A DNA stretch of 13,699 bases from Chloroflexota bacterium (GCA_021823905.1 JAKALX010000051.1:1-13699); one strand, 5' to 3'; counted from the stretch's first letter, positions 1 to 6,494 are shown. Notes: a model not told the origin generated them from the letters alone. Made by a program: numbers and translations.

Positions 1-218
1 TCGCGCTTGCCGTCCGCGTCGAAGCCCCAATCTACGCGGAAGACGCCGTCCTCGACCGTGCGGGCGTGGTCCTCGATGAGGAGGGTCAGCCACAGGAAGC
101 GGGCGGCCCCCCCATGACCCCCCGGCCGGCCGACGAAAGCGAGCTCGAGAAGCTCGGCGCGTTCAAGGATTTCATCGAAGGCCTCGATCTCGACTTCTTC
201 GACGAGGGCAAAAAGTAG
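1..218 (+). CDS. Bifunctional nuclease (BFN/DUF151) family protein, C-terminal fragment
   Basis: The frame beginning at base 3 is open from the window edge to TAG at 216-218 and gives the last 71 residues of a protein whose N-terminus lies upstream. It opens with ALAVRVEAPIYAEDAVLDRA. This matches the end of the DUF151/BFN domain, where a conserved 'DAIALA.R..API...E.VL..AG' segment closes the fold. A Gly/Pro linker follows, then an acidic tail (SELEKLGAFKDFIEGLDLDF) of the kind common in actinobacterial and Chloroflexota members. Family members have reported nuclease activity, but the physiological role is poorly known. The gene reads toward the ATP synthase operon. A plausible promoter lies just after its stop, so co-transcription with atp genes is not required. 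Family assignment rests on one conserved stretch, as catalytic residues are outside the window. Confidence 0.75.
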   Translation, partial: ALAVRVEAPIYAEDAVLDRAGVVLDEEGQPQEAGGPPMTPRPADESELEKLGAFKDFIEGLDLDFFDEGKK

Positions 219-243
219 GGACGGCTGCGCCCCGCGTATTCGG

Positions 244-273
244 TTGCGCCTTGCTTCACAATCCGCCTATGAT
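244..273 (+). promoter_or_regulatory. Candidate sigma70-type promoter of the atp operon
   Basis: TTGCGC at 244-249 and TATGAT at 268-273 are separated by 18 bases. The -10 box matches TATAAT at five of six positions; the -35 box matches only at TTG. Transcription would start near 280, leaving a leader of about 33 bases before the GTG of atpZ. The site lies in the only gap between the DUF151 gene and atpZ, in a locally AT-richer patch. It is a prediction by eye; promoter consensus in this lineage is unknown. Confidence 0.45.
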
Positions 274-312
274 GCTCGGGGTCTGGAGTCCGGCACGCCC
301 GGGGAGGCGTCT

Positions 313-546
313 GTGGGCAGCTGGGTAGCACCGACTGCCTATTTGCTTGGTGCTGGGTGGTTCTTCGCGACCAGCATCATCCTTGGTGTCCTCCTTGGCC
401 GCTGGGCCGACGGAGCAACCGGTCTCGAGCCCGTATTCACACTGACAGGGATAGTCGTCGGACTTGCCGTCGCGCTCGTCGGCGGCATCCGGATGCTGAT
501 GCCGTTCATGAGCCGAATCTCAAACGGTCCGTCGGAGAAGAGCTGA
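313..546 (+). CDS. atpZ: AtpZ/AtpI-like small membrane protein of the ATP synthase operon
   Basis: 77 residues. GTG 313 is chosen because GGGGAGG (301-307) lies 5 bases upstream. An in-frame TTG at 244 would add 23 residues with no hydrophobic or family character and would fall inside the likely promoter. The protein has two membrane segments (about residues 9-28 and 41-62) joined by a short loop. The first carries G-x-x-x-G-x-x-x-D spacing (GVLLGRWAD), typical of the AtpZ family (PF09527), which heads many atp operons and has been proposed to act in Mg2+/Ca2+ transport or assembly of the c-ring. It ends two bases before the TTG of atpB, which suggests translational coupling. The family is small and diverged, so the symbol (atpZ versus atpI) is less certain than the role as the operon's first accessory gene. 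Confidence 0.75.
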   Translation: MGSWVAPTAYLLGAGWFFATSIILGVLLGRWADGATGLEPVFTLTGIVVGLAVALVGGIRMLMPFMSRISNGPSEKS

Positions 547-547
547 T

Positions 548-1876
548 TTGAAGCGCGTCTACATCGCCGTCGCCGTCGTCGCGGTCCTGGCGTGGATCGC
601 GATTGGCCTGCTGGTCGCGAAGGGCCCGCAGCCCGAGATCGTCGTTCCCGCCGAGAGCCTTTTCAAGGTCGGCCCCCTTCACGTCACGAACACGCTCCTC
701 ACCGCCTGGTGCGTGATGCTCTTCCTGGCGATCTTCACCTTCCTCGGCACCCGCTCGCTGAAGCTGCTCCCCTCGGGGTTCCAGAACTTCATCGAGGGCG
801 TCGTCAGCTTCCTCCTCGACCAGGTCACGGACATCGCCGGCGAGCGCAACGGCCGCCGCTTCTTCATGGTCGTCGGGACCTTCTTCCTCTTCATCATCGT
901 CAGCAACTGGGGCGGCCTCCTCCCGTTCTTCAACGCAATCGGTAAGACCGAGGACGTCGGTCACGAGATCTTCGCCCAGCTCGCCAGCGACAACCCCCAC
1001 AAACTCGTCCTCACGAAGGACGGGACCTACGACGACGGCCACAAGTTCGCGGGCGCGAAGACGGACAAGTCCGGCGGAGTCGTCCTGACCAAGAGCGGCG
1101 CGAAGGCGATCGACTTCGAGGTACGCAAGGGCGACACGCCGGCCGAGGCTCTCGACCGCTACGTCGTCTTCCTGGCTGAGAACTTCGCTGGATTCAAACC
1201 GGCGCATTCGCTGGAGGAGCCCGGCCCCGCCGATCCCGCGGACGTCAAGGCCGCGTTCACGCTGCTTGGGACCGTCGATGCGCCGGGAACCGCCGCGAAG
1301 GCGCCGCGGCTGACCACCGAGGCTCCGAGCGAAGCCGGCGAGCACGCCCTCAAGAGCGCTGCCCTCGGCCAGTCATTCGGCGGCGTTAGCTTCGCGGAGA
1401 GCCAGAAGCTCACCCTGATCGTGCCGTTCTTCCGCGGCGTTTACAGCGACGTGAACAACACGCTGGCGCTCGGCATCTGCTCGTTCATCATCGTCGAGTT
1501 CTGGGGCTTCCAGACGCTCGGCTTTGGCTACCTCAAGAAGTTCCTCAATTTCAGCAGCCCGATCAACGCCTTCGTCGGCCTCCTGGAGCTGCTTTCCGAG
1601 TTCATCCGCATCATTAGCTTCGCCTTCCGGTTGTTCGGAAACATCTTCGCGGGCGAAGTCCTGGTGCTGATGCTCACCTTCCTGATGCCGTTCCTGTTCG
1701 TGGACATCATCTACGGGCTGGAGCTGTTCGTCGGGTTCATCCAGGCCGCTGTCTTCGCCCTGCTGACGCTCGTCTTCGCTGTGATGGCGGTTGAGCACCA
1801 CGGCGAGGAAGAGCACCACGGGGACGAGGCGTCAGCCGAAGCCCACCATCCCTCAGGAACTGCACAGGCGCACTAG
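548..1876 (+). CDS. atpB: ATP synthase Fo subunit a, with large loop insertion and His-rich tail
   Basis: 442 residues, against roughly 240-310 usual for bacterial subunit a. It forms the proton half-channels at the c-ring. Starts at TTG 548, two bases after atpZ, with GGAG (534-537) 10 bases upstream; no other start precedes the first membrane helix. Hydrophobic segments lie near residues 4-24, 48-68, 103-128, 304-325, 345-378 and 385-413. The essential channel arginine is R361 in RLFGNIFAGE, and the PFFRGVYSDVNNTLALGI segment (from residue 293) matches the conserved entry to the next helix. Between residues ~133 and 291 lies a hydrophilic insertion of ~160 residues in the loop expected to face outside. 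The last 29 residues (414-442) contain seven His and seven acidic residues. The frame is continuous, so neither addition looks like an error. Core identity is certain; the role of the insert is unknown. Confidence 0.97.
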   Translation: MKRVYIAVAVVAVLAWIAIGLLVAKGPQPEIVVPAESLFKVGPLHVTNTLLTAWCVMLFLAIFTFLGTRSLKLLPSGFQNFIEGVVSFLLDQVTDIAGERNGRRFFMVVGTFFLFIIVSNWGGLLPFFNAIGKTEDVGHEIFAQLASDNPHKLVLTKDGTYDDGHKFAGAKTDKSGGVVLTKSGAKAIDFEVRKGDTPAEALDRYVVFLAENFAGFKPAHSLEEPGPADPADVKAAFTLLGTVDAPGTAAKAPRLTTEAPSEAGEHALKSAALGQSFGGVSFAESQKLTLIVPFFRGVYSDVNNTLALGICSFIIVEFWGFQTLGFGYLKKFLNFSSPINAFVGLLELLSEFIRIISFAFRLFGNIFAGEVLVLMLTFLMPFLFVDIIYGLELFVGFIQAAVFALLTLVFAVMAVEHHGEEEHHGDEASAEAHHPSGTAQAH

Positions 1877-1912
1877 AGCCTGTTCACAGTCAACCCCAAC
1901 TCGCGCCATGGA

Positions 1913-1928
1913 CGGGGCGCCCCGGAGG
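1913..1928 (+). promoter_or_regulatory. Palindrome abutting the atpE Shine-Dalgarno site
   Basis: CGGGGCGCCCCG at 1913-1924 is a perfect 12-base palindrome that can fold as a 4-bp hairpin with a GCGC loop. It runs directly into GGAGG at 1924-1928, which is 13 bases before the atpE ATG, a long spacing. A second GAGG (1936-1939) is only 2 bases from the ATG. Folding of the palindrome could expose or block the first site. The c subunit is needed in about tenfold excess, and an enhanced initiation region before atpE is known in E. coli; a similar role here is inference. Confidence 0.35.
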
Positions 1929-1941
1929 ATCATTCGAGGTC

Positions 1942-2223
1942 ATGCACGTTTTCCTTAGCCTTATCAGTTCCCTGCCGTTCCTGGACGCCTTCAACGACCC
2001 GAAGGTCGGCAAAGCCATCGGCGCAGGCCTGGCCATGGGCGTCGGCGCCATCGGCCCGGCTCTCGCCATCGGCATGCTCGTTGGCAAGGCCATGGAGGCC
2101 CTGGGCCGCAACCCCGAGGCGCGCGCCTCGATCCAGACGAACATGATCCTTGGCGTCGCCTTCGCCGAAGCCATCGGCATCTACGCCCTGCTGACCGCCA
2201 TCATCATCGCCTTCGTCGTCTAA
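1942..2223 (+). CDS. atpE: ATP synthase Fo subunit c (c-ring proteolipid)
   Basis: 93 residues forming a two-helix hairpin that oligomerises into the proton-driven rotor ring. Helix 1 spans about residues 25-50 with small-residue packing (GAGLAMGVGAIGP). The cytoplasmic loop is RNPE (56-59), and helix 2 spans 66-92. The ion-binding carboxylate is E76 in AFAEAIGIY. Residues that coordinate Na+ in sodium-type rings are absent: the helix-1 Gln position is I43, and A77-I78 follow E76 instead of Ser-Thr. A proton ring is therefore predicted. The N-terminus is about 15 residues longer than in minimal c subunits (MHVFLSLISSLPFLDAF) and may be an extra amphipathic or cleaved segment. It sits between atpB and atpF as usual. 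Confidence 0.97.
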   Translation: MHVFLSLISSLPFLDAFNDPKVGKAIGAGLAMGVGAIGPALAIGMLVGKAMEALGRNPEARASIQTNMILGVAFAEAIGIYALLTAIIIAFVV

Positions 2224-2262
2224 TTTCGGGCGCCGCCGCTCGAAGCCAGCTGAGGTTTCCGC

Positions 2263-2772
2263 ATGGACAAGGCAGTCGAAGCGCTCGGGATCAACCTCCC
2301 GCAGCTCATCGCCCAGGTCGCGAACTTCTTCGTGTTGCTCGTGATCCTTCGGTTCACGCTCTACAAGCCCATCCTCAAGATGCTTGACGAGCGGCGCCAG
2401 AAGATCGCCGAGGGCCTCAACGCGGCCGAGACTGCCCGCGCGGAGGCCTCCCAGGCCCAGGCCAATATCCAGGCCCAGCTCGACGCCGCCCGCAAGGACG
2501 GCCAGGACATCGTGGCCAACGCCCAGACGATCGCCCAGCGCATCCAGACCGAGGCGCGGGAGCAGTCGGCTCGCGACCGCGAGGCCGCGCTCGAGCGGGC
2601 TCGCAGCGAGATCCAGATGGAACGCGATCGCGCGATCGCCGATCTGCGCGGCCAGTTCGCCGACATCACCGTCACCGCCGCCGAGCGGGTCATCCGCCAG
2701 TCGCTCGACCGCCAGGCTCACCAGCGCATCATCGACGAGACGCTGGCCGAGTCGTCGTTCAACGGGAACTAA
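2263..2772 (+). CDS. atpF: ATP synthase Fo subunit b (peripheral stalk)
   Basis: 169 residues, normal for bacterial subunit b. ATG 2263 is preceded by TGAGGT (2251-2256) at 6 bases. An N-terminal membrane helix (about residues 11-34, LPQLIAQVANFFVLLVILRF) is followed by the typical YKPILKMLDERRQKIAEGL junction. A long, highly charged Ala/Gln/Arg/Glu-rich helix runs to residue ~150; it would dimerise as the right-handed coiled coil of the stator. The C-terminal part (ITVTAAERVIRQSLDRQAHQ) is the segment that binds subunit delta, encoded next, 3 bases downstream. The b and delta genes are separate, unlike the fused form in mycobacteria. No anomalies seen. Confidence 0.96.
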   Translation: MDKAVEALGINLPQLIAQVANFFVLLVILRFTLYKPILKMLDERRQKIAEGLNAAETARAEASQAQANIQAQLDAARKDGQDIVANAQTIAQRIQTEAREQSARDREAALERARSEIQMERDRAIADLRGQFADITVTAAERVIRQSLDRQAHQRIIDETLAESSFNGN

Positions 2773-2775
2773 CCG

Positions 2776-3309
2776 ATGGCAGACGTCCAGGCCGCCAAGC
2801 GCTATGCCCAGGCCGCGTTCCAGATCGCCCGCGATCAGGGGACGATTCCTGCCTGGCGTTCCGAGCTCGGCGACGTCGCGTCCGTGCTCGTGGACTCGCA
2901 GGCGGCGCCCGTCCTCGCCGACGGCCGCATTCCCGTCGACCAGCGGCTCGCGATGGTCGATCGCGCGCTCGACATCTCACCGTTGGCGCGAAACCTGGCG
3001 AAACTCCTCGTGCAGAAGGGCCGCTCCCAGGAGGCGCGGGCCGTTTCCGAAGCGTTCAATCGCATGGCCGACGACGCCGAGGGTATCGCCCACGCTCGCG
3101 TGACGACCGCTGTCGAGCTGACCGCCGATCAGATCGCCGCGATCGAGCGCCAGGTCGGGGCGAGTCTCGGCAAACGCGTGAGCGCGGTTGGCGTCGTCGA
3201 TCCAGCCATCGTCGGTGGCGCCGTCGTCCAGGTGGGCGATCGCCTTGTCGACGGCAGCGTGCGCACGCGGCTCCAGCGGCTGCGGCGCGAACTCGAAGGC
3301 GTGCGCTGA
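2776..3309 (+). CDS. atpH: ATP synthase F1 subunit delta
   Basis: 177 residues, the usual length. It connects the top of the alpha3beta3 hexamer to the b-subunit stalk. ATG 2776 lies 3 bases after the atpF stop, with GGGA (2764-2767) overlapping the end of atpF, so coupled translation is likely. The N-terminal helical domain (residues ~1-105) begins AAKRYAQAAFQIARDQG, the family's hallmark opening. The C-terminal signature VDPAIVGGAVVQVGDRLVDG followed by SVRTRL lies at about residues 141-166. Position between atpF and atpA matches the standard operon. Sequence conservation of delta is low in general, but both diagnostic segments are present. Confidence 0.95.
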   Translation: MADVQAAKRYAQAAFQIARDQGTIPAWRSELGDVASVLVDSQAAPVLADGRIPVDQRLAMVDRALDISPLARNLAKLLVQKGRSQEARAVSEAFNRMADDAEGIAHARVTTAVELTADQIAAIERQVGASLGKRVSAVGVVDPAIVGGAVVQVGDRLVDGSVRTRLQRLRRELEGVR

Positions 3310-3351
3310 GAAGCGCCACGCCACGCACACTCCAGAAAGAGGAAGTCCGGA

Positions 3352-4854
3352 ATGGCAGTACGCGCTGAAGAGATTGCCTCGATCCTGCGCGAGCAGATCG
3401 AGGGGTTCGGCACGAACGTCGTGGCGACCAACGTCGGCACGGTGATCGAGGCCGGCGACGGCGTGGCCCGCATCCACGGGCTCTCCGGCGCCATGTATTC
3501 CGAGCTGCTCGAGTTCTCCAACGGGAGCATGGGCATCGCCCTCAACCTCGAGGAGGAGTCGGTCAGCGCTGTTGTCCTTGGCCGTTCAGAAGACATCAAG
3601 GAGGGCGACGAGGTTCGCTCCACCGGCCGCGTCATCCAGGTTCCAGTGGGCGACGCCATCGTCGGCCGCGTGGTCGATCCGCTCGGCAACCCGATTGACG
3701 GCAAGGGGCCGATCAACACGACCCGCACCCGCCCGCTCGAGCGCATCGCTCCCGGCGTCACGCTTCGCAAGAGCGTGAACCAGCCCGTGCAGACCGGCAT
3801 CAAGTCGATCGACGCCATGTTCCCGATCGGCCGCGGGCAGCGCGAGCTCATCATCGGCGACCGCTCGACCGGCAAGACCGCCATCGCCATCGACACGATC
3901 ATCAACCAGAAGGGCGGCGACCTCGTCTGCATCTACGTCGCCATCGGCCAGAAGGCGGGCAAGGTCGCGCAGATCGTCGGCACGCTCGAAGAGGCCGGCG
4001 CGATGGAACATACGATCATCGTCGCCGCCAACGCCTCCGACTCGGCCGCGCTGCAGTACCTCGCCCCGTACGCCGGCTGCGCGATCGGTGAAGAGATCAT
4101 GGAAGCCGGCCGCGACGCGCTCATTGTCTACGACGACCTGAGCAAGCACGCCTGGGCCTACCGCGAGATCTCGCTCTTGCTCCGCCGTCCTCCCGGGCGC
4201 GAGGCCTACCCGGGCGACGTCTTCTACCTGCACAGCCGCCTGCTCGAACGGGCGGCCCGGCTCGAAGCCGGCGGCTCGCTCAGCGCGCTGCCGATCATCG
4301 AGACGCAGGCGAACGACGTCTCGGCCTACATCCCCACCAACGTCATCTCCATCACCGACGGCCAGATCTACCTGGAAGCCGACCTCTTCAACGCCGGCAT
4401 CCGGCCCGCTATCAACACCGGCCTCTCGGTCAGCCGTGTCGGATCCTCAGCCCAGACGAAGGCGATGAAGTCGGTCTCTGGCAGGCTGAAGGGCGAGATG
4501 TCGCAGTTCCGCGAGCTCCAGGCGTTTGCCCAGTTCGGCACGAGCGACCTCGACGCCGCGACCCGCCGCCAGCTCGAGCGCGGCCAGCGCGCGACCGAGA
4601 TCCTCAAGCAGCCGCAGTTCCGTCCGCTCAGCATGGCCGAGGAAACGGTTGTGATGTTCGCCCTCGCGAACGGCCTCCTCGACGACGTTCCCGTCGGCAA
4701 GATCCAGGCCTTCGAAGCGGGCATCCGCGCGTTCATGGCCAGCAACCACCCGGAGATCCTCAACGCCGTCACCGAGCAGCGCGAGCTCAACCCCGAGCTC
4801 ACGAAGCAACTGACCGACGCCATCTCCACGTTCAAGACCACCGTCCCCTTCTAG
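3352..4854 (+). CDS. atpA: ATP synthase F1 subunit alpha
   Basis: 500 residues, full length. The non-catalytic nucleotide-binding subunit of the F1 hexamer. ATG 3352 follows AGAGGA (3338-3343) by 8 bases. The N-terminal beta-barrel (to ~residue 95) contains IHGLSGAMYSELLEF. The P-loop is GDRSTGKT at 169-176, with Ser where most alpha subunits have Gln. The conserved arginine that reaches the beta active site is R362 in SVSRVGSSAQ; the usual following residues are GGAAQ, so this loop is also slightly atypical. The C-terminal helical domain ends NPELTKQLTDAISTFKTTVPF. A 103-base gap with two hairpins follows before atpG, the longest break between ATP synthase genes other than the two-gene insertion. 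Identity is unambiguous. Confidence 0.98.
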   Translation: MAVRAEEIASILREQIEGFGTNVVATNVGTVIEAGDGVARIHGLSGAMYSELLEFSNGSMGIALNLEEESVSAVVLGRSEDIKEGDEVRSTGRVIQVPVGDAIVGRVVDPLGNPIDGKGPINTTRTRPLERIAPGVTLRKSVNQPVQTGIKSIDAMFPIGRGQRELIIGDRSTGKTAIAIDTIINQKGGDLVCIYVAIGQKAGKVAQIVGTLEEAGAMEHTIIVAANASDSAALQYLAPYAGCAIGEEIMEAGRDALIVYDDLSKHAWAYREISLLLRRPPGREAYPGDVFYLHSRLLERAARLEAGGSLSALPIIETQANDVSAYIPTNVISITDGQIYLEADLFNAGIRPAINTGLSVSRVGSSAQTKAMKSVSGRLKGEMSQFRELQAFAQFGTSDLDAATRRQLERGQRATEILKQPQFRPLSMAEETVVMFALANGLLDDVPVGKIQAFEAGIRAFMASNHPEILNAVTEQRELNPELTKQLTDAISTFKTTVPF

Positions 4855-4865
4855 GACGTAGCTCC

Positions 4866-4899
4866 GCGTCCCGGCCGGCGCACAGGCGGGCCGGGACGC
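4866..4899 (+). other. Strong hairpin in the atpA-atpG gap
   Basis: GCGTCCCGGCC (4866-4876) and GGCCGGGACGC (4889-4899) are perfect inverted repeats, giving an 11-bp, almost all-GC stem with a 12-base loop. It begins 12 bases after the atpA stop. No T-run follows, so it is not a classical intrinsic terminator. It could reduce read-through, stall ribosomes or protect the upstream mRNA from 3' exonucleases, separating levels of atpB-A from atpG onward. Structure is read directly; function is inference. Confidence 0.6.
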
Positions 4900-4909
4900 A
4901 CCATCCTTC

Positions 4910-4927
4910 GCGGCGCGCCCGCGCCGC
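4910..4927 (+). other. Second hairpin upstream of atpG
   Basis: GCGGCGC (4910-4916) and GCGCCGC (4921-4927) form a perfect 7-bp stem with a GCCC loop, 10 bases after the first hairpin and 30 bases before the atpG ATG. Together the two structures occupy most of the 103-base gap. It does not cover the start codon. A GC-rich background makes short stems common, so this one alone is weaker evidence than its neighbour. Confidence 0.45.
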
Positions 4928-4957
4928 ACCTCCACCACTGCCGCCGGGATAGAGCCA

Positions 4958-5836
4958 ATGCCGACGATCCGCCAGCTCAAGCGCCGCATCGGGAGCGTCA
5001 AGAACACCGCGAAGATCACGAACGCGCTCCAACTGGTGGCCGCGTCGAAGATGCGTCGCGCCCAGGATCGCGCCGCCCAGTCCCGCCCCTACGCCGAGAA
5101 GCTGCGCGTTGTGCTGGCCGGCCTGGCCACGCATGGCGAGGGCGACCCGGAAGCCACACATCCGCTCCTCGTCTCCCGTCCCGTGAAGAACGTCGCCGTG
5201 CTCCATATCACGCCCGACCGAGGCCTCTGCGGCGGCCTGAACTCGAACGTCAACCGCAGCGCGGGCACCTTCGTCGCCATGCAGCACGAGCCCGTCTCCG
5301 TGATCGCCGTCGGGAAGAAGGGCCGCGACTTCTTCGTCCGCGCCCACCAGCACCTGATCGCCGAATTTACCGAGCTCGGCGACTACCCGACCCAGAACGA
5401 GACCATGGGCGTCTCGCGGATCGTGATCGACGACTATATGAACGGAACGATCGACCGCGTCTACGTCAGCTTCCCGGACTTCGTCTCCACCGCGGTTCAG
5501 CGCCCGACCATCCGCCAGCTCCTGCCGATCGAGCCGCCTCAAATGGACAGCGCCGACGCTGCCAGCGCGTACCGCCAGGATTACATCTTCGAACCCTCGC
5601 CCGAGGTTGTGCTCGAACGCCTCCTGCCACGCTACATTGAGATGCAGATCTACGAAGCCGTGCTGCAAACGGCCGCGAGCTTCCAGTCGGCTCAGATGGT
5701 CGCCATGAAGAACGCCACCGACAACGCCCAGGACATCACGCGCGAGCTGACGCTCACCTACAACAAGGCCCGCCAGGAGCAGATCACCAAGGAACTGCTC
5801 GACATCGTCGGCGGCGCCGCGGCACTGGAGGACTGA
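4958..5836 (+). CDS. atpG: ATP synthase F1 subunit gamma (central rotor shaft)
   Basis: 292 residues, the usual length. It is the central stalk that transmits c-ring rotation to the catalytic sites. ATG 4958 is fixed by the family opening MPTIRQLKRRIGSVKNTAKI; the ribosome site is weak (GGGAT, AGAG). The N-terminal helix (to ~residue 55) has TNALQLVAASKMRRAQ. The Rossmann-like domain carries DRGLCGGLNSN at 87-97. The C-terminal helix (~residues 215-285) ends in NKARQEQITKELLDIVGGAAAL, the pair-forming coil inside the hexamer. Its final codons hold GGAGG (5827-5831), which serves as the ribosome site of the next gene. Downstream is not atpD, as in the standard order, but a HAD hydrolase one base after the stop. 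Confidence 0.97.
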   Translation: MPTIRQLKRRIGSVKNTAKITNALQLVAASKMRRAQDRAAQSRPYAEKLRVVLAGLATHGEGDPEATHPLLVSRPVKNVAVLHITPDRGLCGGLNSNVNRSAGTFVAMQHEPVSVIAVGKKGRDFFVRAHQHLIAEFTELGDYPTQNETMGVSRIVIDDYMNGTIDRVYVSFPDFVSTAVQRPTIRQLLPIEPPQMDSADAASAYRQDYIFEPSPEVVLERLLPRYIEMQIYEAVLQTAASFQSAQMVAMKNATDNAQDITRELTLTYNKARQEQITKELLDIVGGAAALED

Positions 5837-5840
5837 GCTG
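5827..5840 (+). promoter_or_regulatory. Ribosome site and CTG start of the HAD gene
   Basis: GGAGG at 5827-5831 inside the end of atpG is followed, after 6 bases that include the atpG TGA, by CTG at 5838-5840. No ATG, GTG or TTG occurs in this frame between the atpG end region and ATG 5868. Starting at 5868 would delete the first beta strand and the catalytic aspartate of the HAD domain, so CTG is the start that makes a working protein. Confidence 0.65.
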
Positions 5841-6494
5841 GCTCGTTTCGCAGCGGTCATTTTCGACATGGACGGCGTCCTCGTGGACGGCGAGCCGCTG
5901 CATTTCGCGACCGTGAACCAGCTTCTTGGCGAAGAGGGCCACGCGATCTCCCTCGAAGCGTACAAGCCGTACATGGGCACCAAGACCGGCTGGAGCGACA
6001 TGCTTCGCGACTTCCGCCTGCCGCGGCCCGAGAAGCACTACAGCGACCGCTACAAGGAGCTCGTGCTCGGACGCTACCGTGAGCAGGCCGAGCCGCTCCC
6101 CGGTGCCGTCGATCTCGTCACCAGCCTTCGCCGGGCCGGTGTGCCGCTCGCGGTCGCCTCGTCGTCCATTCTTCCCTGGGTCGAAGCCTGCCTCGACCGC
6201 ATCGGCCTGCTCGGGCAGTTTGACTGGATCATCTCCGGGAGTGACGTCACCGAGGGCAAGCCTTCTCCGGAGATCTACCTCCTCGCCGCCCGGCGCCTGG
6301 GCGCGGATCCGGCCCGCTGCCTCGCCTTTGAAGACGCCCCGGCAGGGATCGAGTCAGCGAAGGCGGCGGGCATGGAGTGCTGGGCTGTCCGCACCGAGTA
6401 CACGCGCGAGCTCGTTCTTCCCGGTCCGCACCGCGAGTTCGATTCCCTCGAGCAGGTGTCCGCCGACGACATCGTGAAGGCGGTAGCGGCGTGA
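5838..6494 (+). CDS. HAD-superfamily phosphatase (beta-phosphoglucomutase/GPH-like)
   Basis: 218 residues from a CTG start. Motif I is FDMDGVLVD with nucleophile D10 and acid/base D12. Motif II serines are in AVASSS (108-110). Motif III lysine is K141 in EGKPSPEIY. Motif IV is FEDAPAG with E165-D166 binding Mg2+. A helical C1 cap lies between motifs I and II (~residues 18-90). This is the architecture of subfamily IA/3, which includes phosphoglycolate phosphatase, beta-phosphoglucomutase and sugar-phosphate phosphatases; the substrate cannot be told from the sequence. All catalytic residues are present. The gene begins one base after atpG and is probably translationally coupled to it. With the following crotonase gene it splits atpG from atpD, a placement not part of the standard operon. 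A metabolite-repair or house-cleaning role is only a guess. Confidence 0.9.
   Translation: MARFAAVIFDMDGVLVDGEPLHFATVNQLLGEEGHAISLEAYKPYMGTKTGWSDMLRDFRLPRPEKHYSDRYKELVLGRYREQAEPLPGAVDLVTSLRRAGVPLAVASSSILPWVEACLDRIGLLGQFDWIISGSDVTEGKPSPEIYLLAARRLGADPARCLAFEDAPAGIESAKAAGMECWAVRTEYTRELVLPGPHREFDSLEQVSADDIVKAVAA

Noticed and set aside
244..312. TTG 244 as start of atpZ
   Set aside because: No ribosome site, the added residues are not family-like, and it overlaps a likely promoter; GTG 313 has GGGGAGG at ideal spacing.
1908..1958. 16-codon frame starting at ATG 1908 overlapping the atpE start
   Set aside because: No ribosome site and no coupling geometry; probably chance.
1942..2223. Sodium-driven ATP synthase
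   Set aside because: Subunit c lacks the helix-1 Gln (I43 instead) and the Ser/Thr after the ion-binding Glu (A77, I78), so a proton ring is expected.
5868..5870. ATG 5868 as start of the HAD gene
   Set aside because: It would remove the catalytic nucleophile Asp and the first beta strand.
4832..6001. 389-codon minus-strand frame across atpG and the HAD start
   Set aside because: Spans two real genes and an intergenic hairpin region; no recognisable domain or ribosome site.
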